From contig NZ_JOHR01000008.1 of NCBI RefSeq assembly GCF_000719775.1, positions 62,001-126,000 on the forward strand: a stretch of DNA of 64,000 nucleotides, given 5' to 3'. Below, in pieces: positions 31,076 to 41,429 of this stretch (position 1 is the first letter of the stretch; every line of letters begins with the position of its first letter). The DNA comes from Streptomyces sp. NRRL F-5135. GTDB taxonomy: Bacteria; Actinomycetota; Actinomycetes; Streptomycetales; Streptomycetaceae. Under the pieces are notes generated by a model. That model worked only from the letters and a program-made list of their open reading frames with translations. It searched no databases and was not told the origin of the DNA. The position numbers and the translations under genes were made by a program.

Positions 31076-32701
31076 TCATGCCTGACGCGACGCCAGCTGG
31101 ACGATGGTGATGTCGGAGGGCGCGCCGACCCGTACGGGCGGGCCCCAGGCACCGGCGCCCCGGGACACGTACAGCTGGGTGTCGCCGTAACGTTCCAGCC
31201 CGGCGACGGTGGGGTTGGCCAGGCCCGCGAGGAGGCTGCCGGGCCACAGCTGGCCGCCGTGGGTGTGGCCGGAGAGCTGGAGGTCCACGCCGTGCTCCAC
31301 GGCGTCGTCGATCACGACGGGCTGGTGCGCGAGGAGGACGGAGGCACGGCCGCGGTCGCGGTCGCCGAGCGCCTTCGCGAAGTCCGGTCCCGCGCCCTCG
31401 CTCTCGCCGGCGACGTCGTTGACCCCGGCGAGGTCGAAGCCCGCGATCTCGACGCGCTCGTTCTCCAGGGGACGCATCCCCAGTTCGCGTACGTGGTCGA
31501 CCCAGGCGTCCGCGCCGGAGAAGTACTCGTGGTTGCCGGTGACGAAGAAGGCGCCGTGCGGTGCCTCCAGCCCGGCGAGCGGCTCGGCGGCCGGCCCCAG
31601 GTCCTGGACGGTGCCGTCCACCAGGTCCCCGACGACCGCGATCAGGTCGGGCCGGGCGGAGTTGATGGTGTCGACGATGCGCAGGGTGTGGGCGCGGCCG
31701 AGGGTCGGGCCGAGGTGGATGTCGCTGACGACGGCGATACGGAACCCGTGCGCGGCCCGGGGCAGCTTGGCGAGGGGTACGGTGACGCGCTTGAGGCGCG
31801 GGCCGCGCAGGACGCCGTAGGTGCCGTAGCCGACGGTCCCGAGCGCCGCCGCGGCGGCGGCGCCGCCGACGACCCGGGAGACGAAGAGCCGGCGCGACGG
31901 CCGGGCGACCGCGGCGGAGGCACCGGCCGGCTCGGGTACGGGTGCGGAGCCCGTCGTTGCCGAGCCCGTCGTTGCCGAGCCCGTCGTGACACCGCCCGTC
32001 TGCGCGGACCCCGATGGGGAGGCCGGTGCGGATGCGGCGGTGGGGGTCAGTGTGGCGGCGCCGGCCGGTGCGGAAGGCCCGGTGCCACCGTCCGGCGCGG
32101 CGGGCGCGAGCGTCGCCGCCGCGCCCGCCGTGTCCGTCACGCTCGCCATGCCGGCGGCCTGGGCGTCGGCCTTTCCGGCGCCGGGGACCGGGGTGCCCGC
32201 CGCGGCCGGACCCGCCGCGGCCGCGCCGGCCGGGACCGTGCCCGACGGGGCGTCGCTCGCGCTGTCGTCGCCGTCGGCGCCCGTCCCGCCGCTCGCTGCC
32301 CTGGCCCGGGCACCGGCGTCGGCGGACACCGGCCGGCCCGGCGTCCCGGCCGTGCCCGTGCCCGCGCCCGCGCGGGCGTCGCGGCGGGCCAGCGCACGGC
32401 GCAGGAACGGGCGTACGACCTCGCCCACCGCGAGCGCCAGCAGCAGGTACAGCAGCGTCGCCAGCCACAGGTGCCCCGGCCAGGCGAGCACCTGCTGCAC
32501 CCAGAAGGGCGCACCGGACCGCCCGGAGGTCAGCGCCCCCACGGCCAGTAACGGCAGCACGACGAGCGCCGCCGTACCAAGCCTCCGGGCGGCCGAGCCC
32601 GGCGCCGTGGTGTCGTGCACCAGGCGTCTCCACAGGTACCAGTGCGCTCCGACGAGCAGCGCGATGACCACCAGCACCGTCAAAATGACCACGACGACCA
32701 C
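31076..32701 (-). CDS. Membrane-anchored metallophosphoesterase (YkuE-like)
   Basis: A 541-residue protein. Three N-terminal membrane helices lie within residues 1-110 (VVVVILTVLVVIALLVGAHW; LGTAALVVLPLLAVGAL; LWLATLLYLLLALAVGEVV). They are followed by a ~160-residue Ala/Thr/Pro/Ser linker and another hydrophobic stretch after RRLFVSRVVG that resembles a Tat-like segment. The catalytic domain has the complete metal motif set: VSDIHLGP, GDLVDG, GNHEY and GHTHGGQ. It is probably an extracytoplasmic or membrane-associated phosphodiesterase/phosphatase; the YkuE group has been linked to lipids, but the substrate is not evident. Confidence 0.88.
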   Translation of the reverse strand: MVVVVILTVLVVIALLVGAHWYLWRRLVHDTTAPGSAARRLGTAALVVLPLLAVGALTSGRSGAPFWVQQVLAWPGHLWLATLLYLLLALAVGEVVRPFLRRALARRDARAGAGTGTAGTPGRPVSADAGARARAASGGTGADGDDSASDAPSGTVPAGAAAAGPAAAGTPVPGAGKADAQAAGMASVTDTAGAAATLAPAAPDGGTGPSAPAGAATLTPTAASAPASPSGSAQTGGVTTGSATTGSATTGSAPVPEPAGASAAVARPSRRLFVSRVVGGAAAAAALGTVGYGTYGVLRGPRLKRVTVPLAKLPRAAHGFRIAVVSDIHLGPTLGRAHTLRIVDTINSARPDLIAVVGDLVDGTVQDLGPAAEPLAGLEAPHGAFFVTGNHEYFSGADAWVDHVRELGMRPLENERVEIAGFDLAGVNDVAGESEGAGPDFAKALGDRDRGRASVLLAHQPVVIDDAVEHGVDLQLSGHTHGGQLWPGSLLAGLANPTVAGLERYGDTQLYVSRGAGAWGPPVRVGAPSDITIVQLASRQA

Positions 32702-32749
32702 GTACAGGCCCCTCTTCCCGTCGCTACCACTGCACCGCGTCCGCCGCCG

Positions 32750-32995
32750 CTACCGCTGTTCCCGCCGCAGGGCGCGCACACCTCGGAACCCGATCACTCC
32801 GATGACCGTCCCGAGAAGGAAGGACACGATGGCGAGCAGCAGGTGGACCCAGAAGTACCCGGTGGGGTCACCGGCGTCGTCGAACGCGAGTCCACTCCCG
32901 TCCTGCCACAGGTTCTTGACGAAAGTGATCCAGATGAACCAGCTCCAGACCCCGAAGACGAGCAGGAACCAGGACACGGGGCGGCTGAGCTTCAT
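32750..32995 (-). CDS. Small integral membrane protein (SCO4848-like)
   Basis: An 81-residue protein with two helices (PVSWFLLVFGVWSWFIWITF; FWVHLLLAIVSFLLGTVIGV) and a basic C-terminus (GFRGVRALRREQR). It resembles the S. coelicolor protein SCO4848 as I recall it, whose gene contains the phiBT1 attachment site; the corresponding sequence is present here at about 32905-32960. It lies between a metallophosphoesterase and a D-Ala-D-Ala carboxypeptidase. Function unknown. Confidence 0.8.
   Translation of the reverse strand: MKLSRPVSWFLLVFGVWSWFIWITFVKNLWQDGSGLAFDDAGDPTGYFWVHLLLAIVSFLLGTVIGVIGFRGVRALRREQR
32905..32960. other. phiBT1 attB-like sequence
   Basis: Within the SCO4848-like gene the strand reads CACAGGTTCTTGACGAAAGT followed by GATCCAGATGAACCAGCTCC and then AGACCCCGAAGACG. 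From memory this is nearly the published phiBT1 attB, differing at a few positions. It appears unoccupied here. Identification is from recall and should be checked by alignment. Confidence 0.65.
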
Positions 32996-33167
32996 GGGTT
33001 CAGTATCGCCGTCTCTTTCAGGGGATCGGCAGCGGGGGCGGCATCGGCCGGGCACGGACCCCGTGACCGGCCCCGGACCGGCACCGGGGCCGGTGGCCGC
33101 CGCCTCGTCCGCGTCGTCCGTTCGGGCGATGTCGGCGCCGGTCTCCGCCCCCTGTAACTTCTCGGTC

Positions 33168-34520
33168 GTGCCCGCTCTCAAGAAGACCGCTCTCACGGTC
33201 ACCGCCGCCGCATTGCTTCCTCTTCTGACCGCGACGCCGTCCGTCGCGGTCAGCGCGACGCCCACGCCGGGTCCGAAGCAGCCCCGGCCGCCCGCCTCGA
33301 TGTCCACGGTCGGCGGCGCCAGGCTCGGCACGGCGGGCACCCAGGTGGACCTCGGGGCCGGGGCCCCGGTCCTGCCGAAGCAGCTGAGCGGCCGGGCCTG
33401 GATCGTCGCGGACGCCGAGTCGGGCGAGGTACTGGCCGCGCACAACGCGCACTGGCGGCTGCCGCCCGCCTCCACCCTCAAGATGCTCTTCGCGGACACC
33501 CTGCTGCCCAGGTGGCCCAGGGAGAAGGAGTACAAGGTGGCCCCCGCCGACCTCCAGGGCATGGGCGAGGGCAGCAGCCTGGTCGGGGTCAAGGAGAACC
33601 TCCCGTACTCCGTCCACGACCTCTGGATGGGCGTCTTCCTGCGCTCCGGCAACGACGCGGTGCACGCGCTGGCCGCGATGAACGGCGGCGTGCCCAAGAC
33701 CGTCAAGGAGATGCAGGCCCACGCGAACGAACTCCAGGCTCTCGACACGCACGTGGTCTCACCGGACGGCTACGACGCGGAGGGCCAGGTCTCCAGCGCG
33801 TACGACCTGACCCTGATCGCCCGCTCCGGCCTGCAGAAGAAGGACTTCCGGGAGTACTGCGCGACGCCTTCCGCGAAGTTCCCCGGCGAGTACGTGAAGC
33901 CGAAGAAGAACAAGAAGGACGAGAAGGACGAGAAGGACGAGAAGACCGGAACCGATCAGGCCGACGCGGACCAGCAGGGCGCCGGGAGCGAGCAGGAGGG
34001 GGCCGTCCCGCGCAAGCGCGAGATGTTCGAGATCCAGAACACCAACCGGCTGCTGACCGGTGCCGACGGCGTCAGCCAGTACCGGGGCATCGCGGGGGTC
34101 AAGAACGGCAACACCACGCACGCGGGCGCGACCTTCACCGGGGTCGCGGAGCGCGACGGCAGGGTGCTGCTGGTGACGGTCATGAACCCGTCGTCCGGCG
34201 AGGCCCACGCGGTCTACCAGGAGTCGGCTCGGCTGCTGGACTGGGGCTTCGCCGCCGCCGGGAAGGTCAAGCCGGTGGGCACGCTGGTGCCGCCGAAGTC
34301 GGCGGAGACGAACCCGTCGTCGGCGCCGACCGCGGCCGGCGCCGACTCGGCCGGATCCACCGGGGGCCAGGTCGCCGCCGCGCACAACGGCGGTTCGGGC
34401 GGCATGGGGATCGCCCTCGCCCTCGCGGGCGCCGCGCTGATCGTGCTCTCGGGCGCGGTGTTCCTGGTCAACCGCCGCCACCCGCTCCCGGACATGGTCC
34501 GCCGCCGGCCCCGCTCGTAG
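33168..34520 (+). CDS. D-alanyl-D-alanine carboxypeptidase (serine penicillin-binding protein)
   Basis: A 450-residue protein with GTG start at 33168 (ATG 33129 is also possible). Signal peptide PALKKTALTVTAAALLPLLT. Active-site motifs are STLK (Ser102/Lys105) and SGN (160-162), plus K-N-G (312-314) where KTG is usual. A Lys/Glu/Asp insertion (KPKKNKKDEKDEKDEKTG and more) near residues 244-280 is unusual. A C-terminal membrane helix (IALALAGAALIVLSGAVFLV) with a basic end anchors it outside the membrane. It trims pentapeptide stems of peptidoglycan. A YihY-type membrane protein is convergent downstream. Confidence 0.9.
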   Translation: MPALKKTALTVTAAALLPLLTATPSVAVSATPTPGPKQPRPPASMSTVGGARLGTAGTQVDLGAGAPVLPKQLSGRAWIVADAESGEVLAAHNAHWRLPPASTLKMLFADTLLPRWPREKEYKVAPADLQGMGEGSSLVGVKENLPYSVHDLWMGVFLRSGNDAVHALAAMNGGVPKTVKEMQAHANELQALDTHVVSPDGYDAEGQVSSAYDLTLIARSGLQKKDFREYCATPSAKFPGEYVKPKKNKKDEKDEKDEKTGTDQADADQQGAGSEQEGAVPRKREMFEIQNTNRLLTGADGVSQYRGIAGVKNGNTTHAGATFTGVAERDGRVLLVTVMNPSSGEAHAVYQESARLLDWGFAAAGKVKPVGTLVPPKSAETNPSSAPTAAGADSAGSTGGQVAAAHNGGSGGMGIALALAGAALIVLSGAVFLVNRRHPLPDMVRRRPRS

Positions 34521-34557
34521 CGCCGCCGGTCACGGTCCCCGCTCGTAGCGCCGCCGG

Positions 34558-35529
34558 TCACGCCCCGCCGGCCCGGGTGGCTCCGCCGGGTTCGACGGTC
34601 CTGGCCGGGCCCGTACCTTTCGGTCCGGGTCCGGGCGGTTCCTCCGCCGTCCCCGTCGCCTGCCCCGCTTCCTCTTCCCCCTTGCCGCGCGTCGCCGTCC
34701 ACGCCGCGCAGAAGAGCAGCAGCTTCGCGGTGAAGTTGATCCACAGCAGCAGCGCCACGGGTACCCCGAAGGCGCCGTACATGCTCTTCGTCGCCACGCC
34801 CCTCATGTAGCCGCCGAGCAGCAGTTTCAGCAGCTCGAACCCGATGGCGCCGACCAGCGCGGCCACGACGAGCCGGCGGCGCGGCGGACGGACGCGGGGC
34901 AGCAGCGTCAGGACGTACAGCAGCAGCAGGAAATCGGCCAGTACGCCCACCGCGAGAGCCGCCGCCGAGAGCAGCGCGCCGCCCGCCCCGTGCTCGGGAA
35001 CGCCCAGCAGGCGGGCGGTCCGGCCGACGGCCGTGGAGGCGAGGGCCGACGCTCCGAACGAGATGAGCCCCGCCGCGCCGAGCCCCACCAGGACCGCGCC
35101 GTCCTTGGCCTTGAGCAGGACCGGGTTGCCCTCGTCCTTCTCCTCCGTCTCCCAGACGGCCCGCAGGCACTCCCGCATCGAGCCGATCCAGCCGATGCCG
35201 GTGAGGAGCAGCAGCGCGCCCGCCACCACCCCGACCGTGCCCGCGTTGGCGACGAGGCCGTGGATGTCGAGCTGGCCGGAGATCCCCGGCACCTGCTTGG
35301 CGATGGCGTTCTGGAGCCGGTCCAGCTGATCGGGACTCAGCAGCGCGGCCCCGATCGCCGCCGCCACGGTGATCAGCGGGAAGAGCGCGATGAAGCTGAT
35401 GAACGTGATGGCGGCGGCCAGCCGGGTCCAGTGGACCCGGTCCAGCCTCTCGTACGAGCGCCAGGCGTGTGTCCGCATCAGCCGGACGACGAACGGGCCG
35501 ATGACGGGGAGTTTTTTCAGCCAGTCCAT
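34558..35529 (-). CDS. YihY/BrkB-family membrane protein
   Basis: A 323-residue protein starting MDWLKKLPVIGPFVVRLMRT at ATG 35529. About six membrane helices, with the family features DRVHWTRLAAAITFISFIALFPLI, GVVAGALLLLTGIGWIGSMREC and FGVPVALLLWINFTAKLLLF. The C-terminal ~35 residues are Pro/Gly/Glu-rich. The family was once annotated as RNase BN and is now thought to be transporters of unknown substrate. It is the neighbour of the carboxypeptidase gene and convergent with it. Confidence 0.9.
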   Translation of the reverse strand: MDWLKKLPVIGPFVVRLMRTHAWRSYERLDRVHWTRLAAAITFISFIALFPLITVAAAIGAALLSPDQLDRLQNAIAKQVPGISGQLDIHGLVANAGTVGVVAGALLLLTGIGWIGSMRECLRAVWETEEKDEGNPVLLKAKDGAVLVGLGAAGLISFGASALASTAVGRTARLLGVPEHGAGGALLSAAALAVGVLADFLLLLYVLTLLPRVRPPRRRLVVAALVGAIGFELLKLLLGGYMRGVATKSMYGAFGVPVALLLWINFTAKLLLFCAAWTATRGKGEEEAGQATGTAEEPPGPGPKGTGPARTVEPGGATRAGGA

Positions 35530-35678
35530 GCTGAGGTGCCTACCCCGGGAACACGGTTCCAGCCGGTCGCCGGCCACCCATTCATACGAGCACCGCATCG
35601 AAGGCCGCAAAGAATGATCTATGGGGCGATACGGTCACGGCATCACCCGTACCGACGGCACCCGCAAGGAGCGACCCC

Positions 35679-36473
35679 ATGCGACTGCGACCCGCGACGA
35701 AGGACACCTCCGGCCCTCCGCGCTCCCTCCTCGTCCTCGGCGGCACGTCCGAGATCGGGCTGGCGACCGCGCGCCGGCTGATCGTCCGCCGTACGCGTAC
35801 GGTCCGGCTGGCGGGCCGCCCCTCCCCCGCCCTGGAGAGCGCCGCCGACGGACTGCGCGCCCTGGGCGCGGACGTCCGTACGGTCGCCTTCGACGCCCTG
35901 GACCCCGCCTCGCACGCGGCGGCGCTCGGCAAGGTCTTCGCGGACGGTCCCGTCGACATGGTGCTGCTGGCCTTCGGGATCCCCGGCGACCAGGCGCACG
36001 ACGAGGCCGATCCGCTCGCGGCCGTACGCGTCGCGCAGACGAACTACACCGGCGCGGTCTCGGCCGCGCTGGTGTCCGCCGCGGCACTCCAGGCCCAGGG
36101 GCACGGCTCGCTGGTGGTGCTCTCGTCGGTGGCCGGCGAGCGGGCCCGCCGCGAGGACTTCATCTACGGTTCGAGCAAGGCGGGGCTCGACACGTTCACC
36201 CAGGGGCTCGGGGACGCCATGGAGGGTACGGGGGTCCACGTCATGGTCGTCAGGCCCGGTGCCGTGCGGTCGCGCTCGCCGCGCGCCACGGTGGCCGGCC
36301 GCCCGTACGGGCCGGTGCCGGTGCCGGAGACCACCCCCGAAGCGGTGGCCGCGGCGATCGAACTGGGCCTGCGGCGGCGCTCGGAGACGGTGTGGGTGCC
36401 CGGTGCGCTGCGGCTGGTGATGTCGGCGCTGCGCCATCTGCCGCGCCCGCTCTACCGTCGGCTGCTCGTCTGA
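35679..36473 (+). CDS. Short-chain dehydrogenase (DprE2-like)
   Basis: A 264-residue protein, AAGGAG eight bases before ATG. The N-terminal nucleotide motif is LLVLGGTSEIGLATARRL, the active site is SSVAG...YGSSKAG (Ser, Tyr, Lys present), and MVVRPGAVRSR follows. The GGTSEIG variant and overall layout resemble DprE2 (decaprenylphosphoryl-ribose 2'-keto reductase) and its relatives, which work on polyprenyl-phospho-sugars for the envelope. No dprE1 is adjacent, so the substrate is uncertain. Confidence 0.85.
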   Translation: MRLRPATKDTSGPPRSLLVLGGTSEIGLATARRLIVRRTRTVRLAGRPSPALESAADGLRALGADVRTVAFDALDPASHAAALGKVFADGPVDMVLLAFGIPGDQAHDEADPLAAVRVAQTNYTGAVSAALVSAAALQAQGHGSLVVLSSVAGERARREDFIYGSSKAGLDTFTQGLGDAMEGTGVHVMVVRPGAVRSRSPRATVAGRPYGPVPVPETTPEAVAAAIELGLRRRSETVWVPGALRLVMSALRHLPRPLYRRLLV

Positions 36474-36533
36474 TCCCCGGGGCGGGCGGCGCGGCCGCCG
36501 ACCGGCCGTCGCCGCCGGAGCCGGGCCCGTCCG

Positions 36534-37124
36534 TCAGGGGCGCAACGAGGTGGGCCGGTCGGCGGGGAGGCTCTGGCAGGGGACCCCTGTGGTCTCCCCG
36601 CCGCCCCCGAACGCGTACTCGTGCAACTTGCGCCAGACGCCGTCCGCGCCCTGCTCGTACAGGGCGAAGGACGTGCAGCTCCACTCCGCCGCGTAGTCGG
36701 CCAGCTCCTCGTACGCCCGGTCCATGGCCTCCTCGGCGATGCCGTGCGCCACCGTGACGTGCGGGTGGTACGGGAACAGGAGCTCGCGCTGAAGCGGGCC
36801 GGACGAGTCCCTGACCCGCTCCTGCAGCCAGGCGCAGGCGGAGCCGCCCTCGACGACCTGGATGTAGACGACCGGGGAGAGCGGCCGGAACGTACCGGTG
36901 CCGGAGAGCCGCATCGGGAAGGGCCGCCCGGCCGACGCCACCTCGGCGAGGTGGGCCTCGACGGCGGGCAGCGCGGAGGCGTCGACCTCGGTGGGCGGCA
37001 GCAGCGTGACATGGGTGGGGATGCCGTGCGCGGCGGAATCCCCGAAGCCCGTACGCCACTCCTGGATCAGGCTGCCGTACGGCTCCGGGACCGCGATCGA
37101 AACGCCGAGCGTTACGGTCCCCAC
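36534..37124 (-). CDS. 2'-5' RNA ligase-superfamily (2H phosphoesterase-like) protein
   Basis: A 196-residue protein; GTG 37124 is chosen because GAGGA lies upstream and MGTVTLGVSIAVPEPYGSLI then begins a proper fold. Two His-x-Thr motifs, HVTLLPP and HVTVAHG, are the paired catalytic motifs of 2H phosphoesterases such as LigT. The C-terminal region ends in CQSLPADRPTSLRP. A cyclic phosphodiesterase/RNA-end-processing role is likely from the family. It stands alone, upstream of trpS on the same strand map but separated from it by ~240 nt. Confidence 0.85.
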   Translation of the reverse strand: MGTVTLGVSIAVPEPYGSLIQEWRTGFGDSAAHGIPTHVTLLPPTEVDASALPAVEAHLAEVASAGRPFPMRLSGTGTFRPLSPVVYIQVVEGGSACAWLQERVRDSSGPLQRELLFPYHPHVTVAHGIAEEAMDRAYEELADYAAEWSCTSFALYEQGADGVWRKLHEYAFGGGGETTGVPCQSLPADRPTSLRP

Positions 37125-37359
37125 ATCGGGCTCCTCGGGTGATGTGTCGGATGGGTGGACGGGCCGGGTGGCCGTAGGGAAGTCGTCGGGGGCTGTCGGG
37201 GCGACGGGTCGGCGGCGGGTGGTCGGTCGGTCCGTGGTTTCGGCCGGTCCACGGTTCCGTCGGTCCGCGGTCGGCCGGTCCGCGGTTCCGGCGTGTACGG
37301 GGCGGCGGTGACGCGTCCGGTGCCGTACCGCTCGACGCGGGACCGCCCCGCCCGCGCCG

Positions 37360-38672
<1,313 letters not shown>

Positions 38673-39980
38673 ATGTCGCCGACCACCCCCGCCTCTCCCG
38701 CCTCGCCCACCTCGTCCGCGGCGTCCGCGGCGTCCCCGAAGCCCACGGCGGCCTCGGCGCCCTCGGCGCCCTCGGCGTCCCTGACGGCGCGCGCGATCGC
38801 CTCGGCGGAGGCCCACAGCGCCCATAACTACCACCCGCTGCCCGTGGTCGTCGCCTCGGCGAAGGGCGCGTGGATGACCGATGTGGAGGGGCGGCGCTTC
38901 CTCGACATGCTCGCCGGATACTCGGCGCTCAATTTCGGCCATGGCAACAGGCGGCTGATCGAGGCCGCCAAGGCACAGCTGGAGCGGGTGACGCTCACCT
39001 CCCGGGCGTTCCACCATGACCGGTTCGCCGAGTTCTGCGCGCGGCTGGCCGAGTTGTGCGGCATGGAGATGGTGCTGCCGATGAACACGGGCGCCGAGGC
39101 GGTCGAGACGGCGGTCAAGACGGCCAGGAAGTGGGGGTACCGGGTCAAGGGCGTGCCGGACGGCATGGCGAAGATCGTGGTCGCGGGCAACAACTTCCAC
39201 GGCCGTACGACCACGATCGTCAGCTTCTCCACGGACGCGGAGGCACGCCACGACTTCGGCCCGTACACCCCCGGCTTCGAGATCGTCCCGTACGGGGACC
39301 TCACGGCGCTGGACGCGGCGATGACCGAGAACACCGTGGCCGTCCTGCTGGAGCCGATCCAGGGCGAGGCCGGGGTGCTGGTCCCGCCGGCCGGCTACCT
39401 CGCCGGGGTGCGGGAGCTGACCCGGCAGCGGAACGTGCTCTTCGTCGTGGACGAGATCCAGTCGGGCCTCGGCCGCACGGGGCGGACGTTCGCCTGCGAG
39501 CACGAGGGCGTGGTGCCGGACGTGTACGTCCTCGGCAAGGCGCTGGGTGGCGGAATCGTGCCGGTGTCCGCGGTGGTCTCCTCGGCGGAGGTGCTCGGGG
39601 TCTTCCGGCCCGGCGAGCACGGTTCGACGTTCGGCGGGAACCCGCTGGCCTGCGCGGTGGCGCTGGAGGTGATCGCCATGCTGCGCACGGGCGAGTTCCA
39701 GCAGCGCGCGGCGGAGCTGGGCGACCACCTCCACCAGGAGCTGGGGCTGCTGCTGGGCGGCGGAGGCGTGACAGCGGTACGGGGCCGGGGGCTGTGGGCC
39801 GGGGTGGACATCGCGCCGGCCCACGGGAGCGGCCGGGACGTCTCGGAGCGGCTGATGGAGCGAGGGGTGCTGGTGAAGGACACGCACGGCGCCACGATCC
39901 GGATCGCGCCGCCGCTGGTGATCGGCAAGGAGGACCTGGACTGGGGGCTCGATCAGCTGCGGACGGTGCTCGCGGGGTGA
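38673..39980 (+). CDS. rocD: Ornithine aminotransferase
   Basis: A 435-residue class III PLP aminotransferase from ATG 38673 (GGAG eight bases upstream). A ~35-residue Ser/Ala/Pro/Thr-rich leader precedes the fold. Key motifs are YSALNFGHGNRRLIEA, AEAVETAVKTARKW, NNFHGRTTTIVSFS, VVDEIQSGLGRTGR and the PLP lysine in YVLGKALGGG (Lys289), followed by HGSTFGGNPLA. It converts ornithine and 2-oxoglutarate to glutamate semialdehyde and glutamate in arginine breakdown. The length excess is due to the leader. Confidence 0.9.
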   Translation: MSPTTPASPASPTSSAASAASPKPTAASAPSAPSASLTARAIASAEAHSAHNYHPLPVVVASAKGAWMTDVEGRRFLDMLAGYSALNFGHGNRRLIEAAKAQLERVTLTSRAFHHDRFAEFCARLAELCGMEMVLPMNTGAEAVETAVKTARKWGYRVKGVPDGMAKIVVAGNNFHGRTTTIVSFSTDAEARHDFGPYTPGFEIVPYGDLTALDAAMTENTVAVLLEPIQGEAGVLVPPAGYLAGVRELTRQRNVLFVVDEIQSGLGRTGRTFACEHEGVVPDVYVLGKALGGGIVPVSAVVSSAEVLGVFRPGEHGSTFGGNPLACAVALEVIAMLRTGEFQQRAAELGDHLHQELGLLLGGGGVTAVRGRGLWAGVDIAPAHGSGRDVSERLMERGVLVKDTHGATIRIAPPLVIGKEDLDWGLDQLRTVLAG

Positions 39981-40166
39981 GTGCGGTGCGCCGCCGGCGG
40001 GGTGGGGCCGGGAGCGATCGGAAGGCGGGACCGGCGGGCGCCCGCGGGAGCCCCGGCGGCGGTCGGGGCGACCGGGGGCCGGCTCCCCGGCTGCTCCCGG
40101 CCGTCTTCGGCCGCCGTTGGCCGCTTTCGGCCGACCCGCCCGGGCCGGGCCACCGCCTCGGAGGAT

Positions 40167-41354
40167 TCAGCCCGGGATCACATGCGGGACGAAGCGGGCG
40201 TACCCGTCCGTGATCAGCCCGGCCGACTCCCGGATGCCGAGCCCCGCCGCCTCGCCGTCGACCACCCACGCGCCGAGCACCACACGGTTCCCGTCGACGT
40301 CGGGCAACGGGGCCAGTTGCTGGTAGCAGCAGACCTCGTCGTCCCGTACGACCGGGGGCGCTCCCGGCTCGTGGACGGTGACGCCGGCGCCCTCGCGGCC
40401 GAGCAGCGGTTTGGCGACGTAACCGGTGTGCTCGGCCAGTTCGCGGGGGCCGTCGAGGTAGGCGGGGAGCAGGTTGGGATGGCCGGGGTTCAGCTCCCAG
40501 AGGATCGCCAGCAGCGCCTTGTTGGACAGGAGCATCTTCCAGGCGGGCTCGATCCAGCAGGTGGTGCCCGTGCCGCCGCCGTTGTCCAGCGTGTCCAGGA
40601 CGTACGGGCCGAACCGGTCGGTCGCCAGCCACTCCCACGGGTAGAGCTTGAAGCAGCTGCGGATGAAGCGCAGCCGGTCGTCGACGAAGCGGCCGGCCAG
40701 CCGGTCCCAGCCGACCTGCTCGACGGAGAGCGCCGCCGTCTCCAGACCGGCCTGTTCGGCGGTCTCGCGCAGGTACGCGACGGTCATCAGGTCCTCGCCC
40801 AGCTCGTCCCCGTCGGAGTGCGCGAAGTGCACGGGCCCCGGCGGGAGCAGCGGAGCCTGCCGTTCCCAGGCGGCGACGAGGCGTTCGTGGAGGGAGTTCC
40901 ACTGGTCGGCGCCGGGGAACCGGTCCTCCATCCAGAACCACTGCGCGCTCGCCGCCTCGACCAGCGAGGTCGGGGTGTCCGCGTTGTACTCCAGCATCGT
41001 GGCCGGGCCCACGCCGTCGTACCGCAGGTCGAACCGGCCGTATATCGAGGGCAGTTCGCGGCGGCGGCGCCAGGACTCGGCTATCAGGTCCACCAGGCGC
41101 GGATCGGTGATGCCGAGGTCGGCGAACCGGTCGTGCGCCACGATGTGCGCGGCGGCGTCCAGGCACAGGGCGTGCAGCTCCGCCACGACGTCCTCGAGCG
41201 CTTCGACCTCGGGCAGGGTGAAGGAGTAGTAGGCGCTCTCGTCCCAGTACGGCCGCAGCGAGCCGTCCGGGTAACGGGTCAGCGGATAGATGACGCCCTG
41301 CTCCTCGACGGTCTGCTGCCAGCCGGGGCGGGGTTCGATGGTGTGACGTTTCAT
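40167..41354 (-). CDS. YgiC-like ATP-grasp ligase (glutathionylspermidine synthase family)
   Basis: A 395-residue protein. Motifs of the glutathionylspermidine-synthase C-terminal domain are clear: FDLRYDGVGPATMLEYNADTPTSL (Mg/ATP-binding), FAHSDGDELGEDLMTVAYLR, TTCWIEPAWKMLLSNKALLA and VAKPLLGREGAGVTV. Homologues YgiC and YjfC of E. coli lack the amidase domain and their substrate is unresolved. It is encoded 75 bp behind a small anchored protein ending in a GGFG motif, the same pairing as ygiB-ygiC, so the partner is a plausible substrate. Confidence 0.9.
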   Translation of the reverse strand: MKRHTIEPRPGWQQTVEEQGVIYPLTRYPDGSLRPYWDESAYYSFTLPEVEALEDVVAELHALCLDAAAHIVAHDRFADLGITDPRLVDLIAESWRRRRELPSIYGRFDLRYDGVGPATMLEYNADTPTSLVEAASAQWFWMEDRFPGADQWNSLHERLVAAWERQAPLLPPGPVHFAHSDGDELGEDLMTVAYLRETAEQAGLETAALSVEQVGWDRLAGRFVDDRLRFIRSCFKLYPWEWLATDRFGPYVLDTLDNGGGTGTTCWIEPAWKMLLSNKALLAILWELNPGHPNLLPAYLDGPRELAEHTGYVAKPLLGREGAGVTVHEPGAPPVVRDDEVCCYQQLAPLPDVDGNRVVLGAWVVDGEAAGLGIRESAGLITDGYARFVPHVIPG

Positions 41355-41429
41355 CAGCGCGTTGTCAGGTTGTCGTTCGGCGGTATCGGCGGCGTCCTGC
41401 TGTTTCCTGTGCGTGCGTGCGGCGGTCCG

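Noticed and set aside
31986..33167. Long 5' extension of the D,D-carboxypeptidase frame
   Set aside because: It runs antisense through the metallophosphoesterase and the SCO4848-like gene; the signal peptide at 33168 marks the true start.
39301..41166. 621-codon minus frame and the matching 617-codon plus frame near the YgiC-like gene
   Set aside because: Both are low-complexity shadows; the 395-residue frame has the ATP-grasp motifs.
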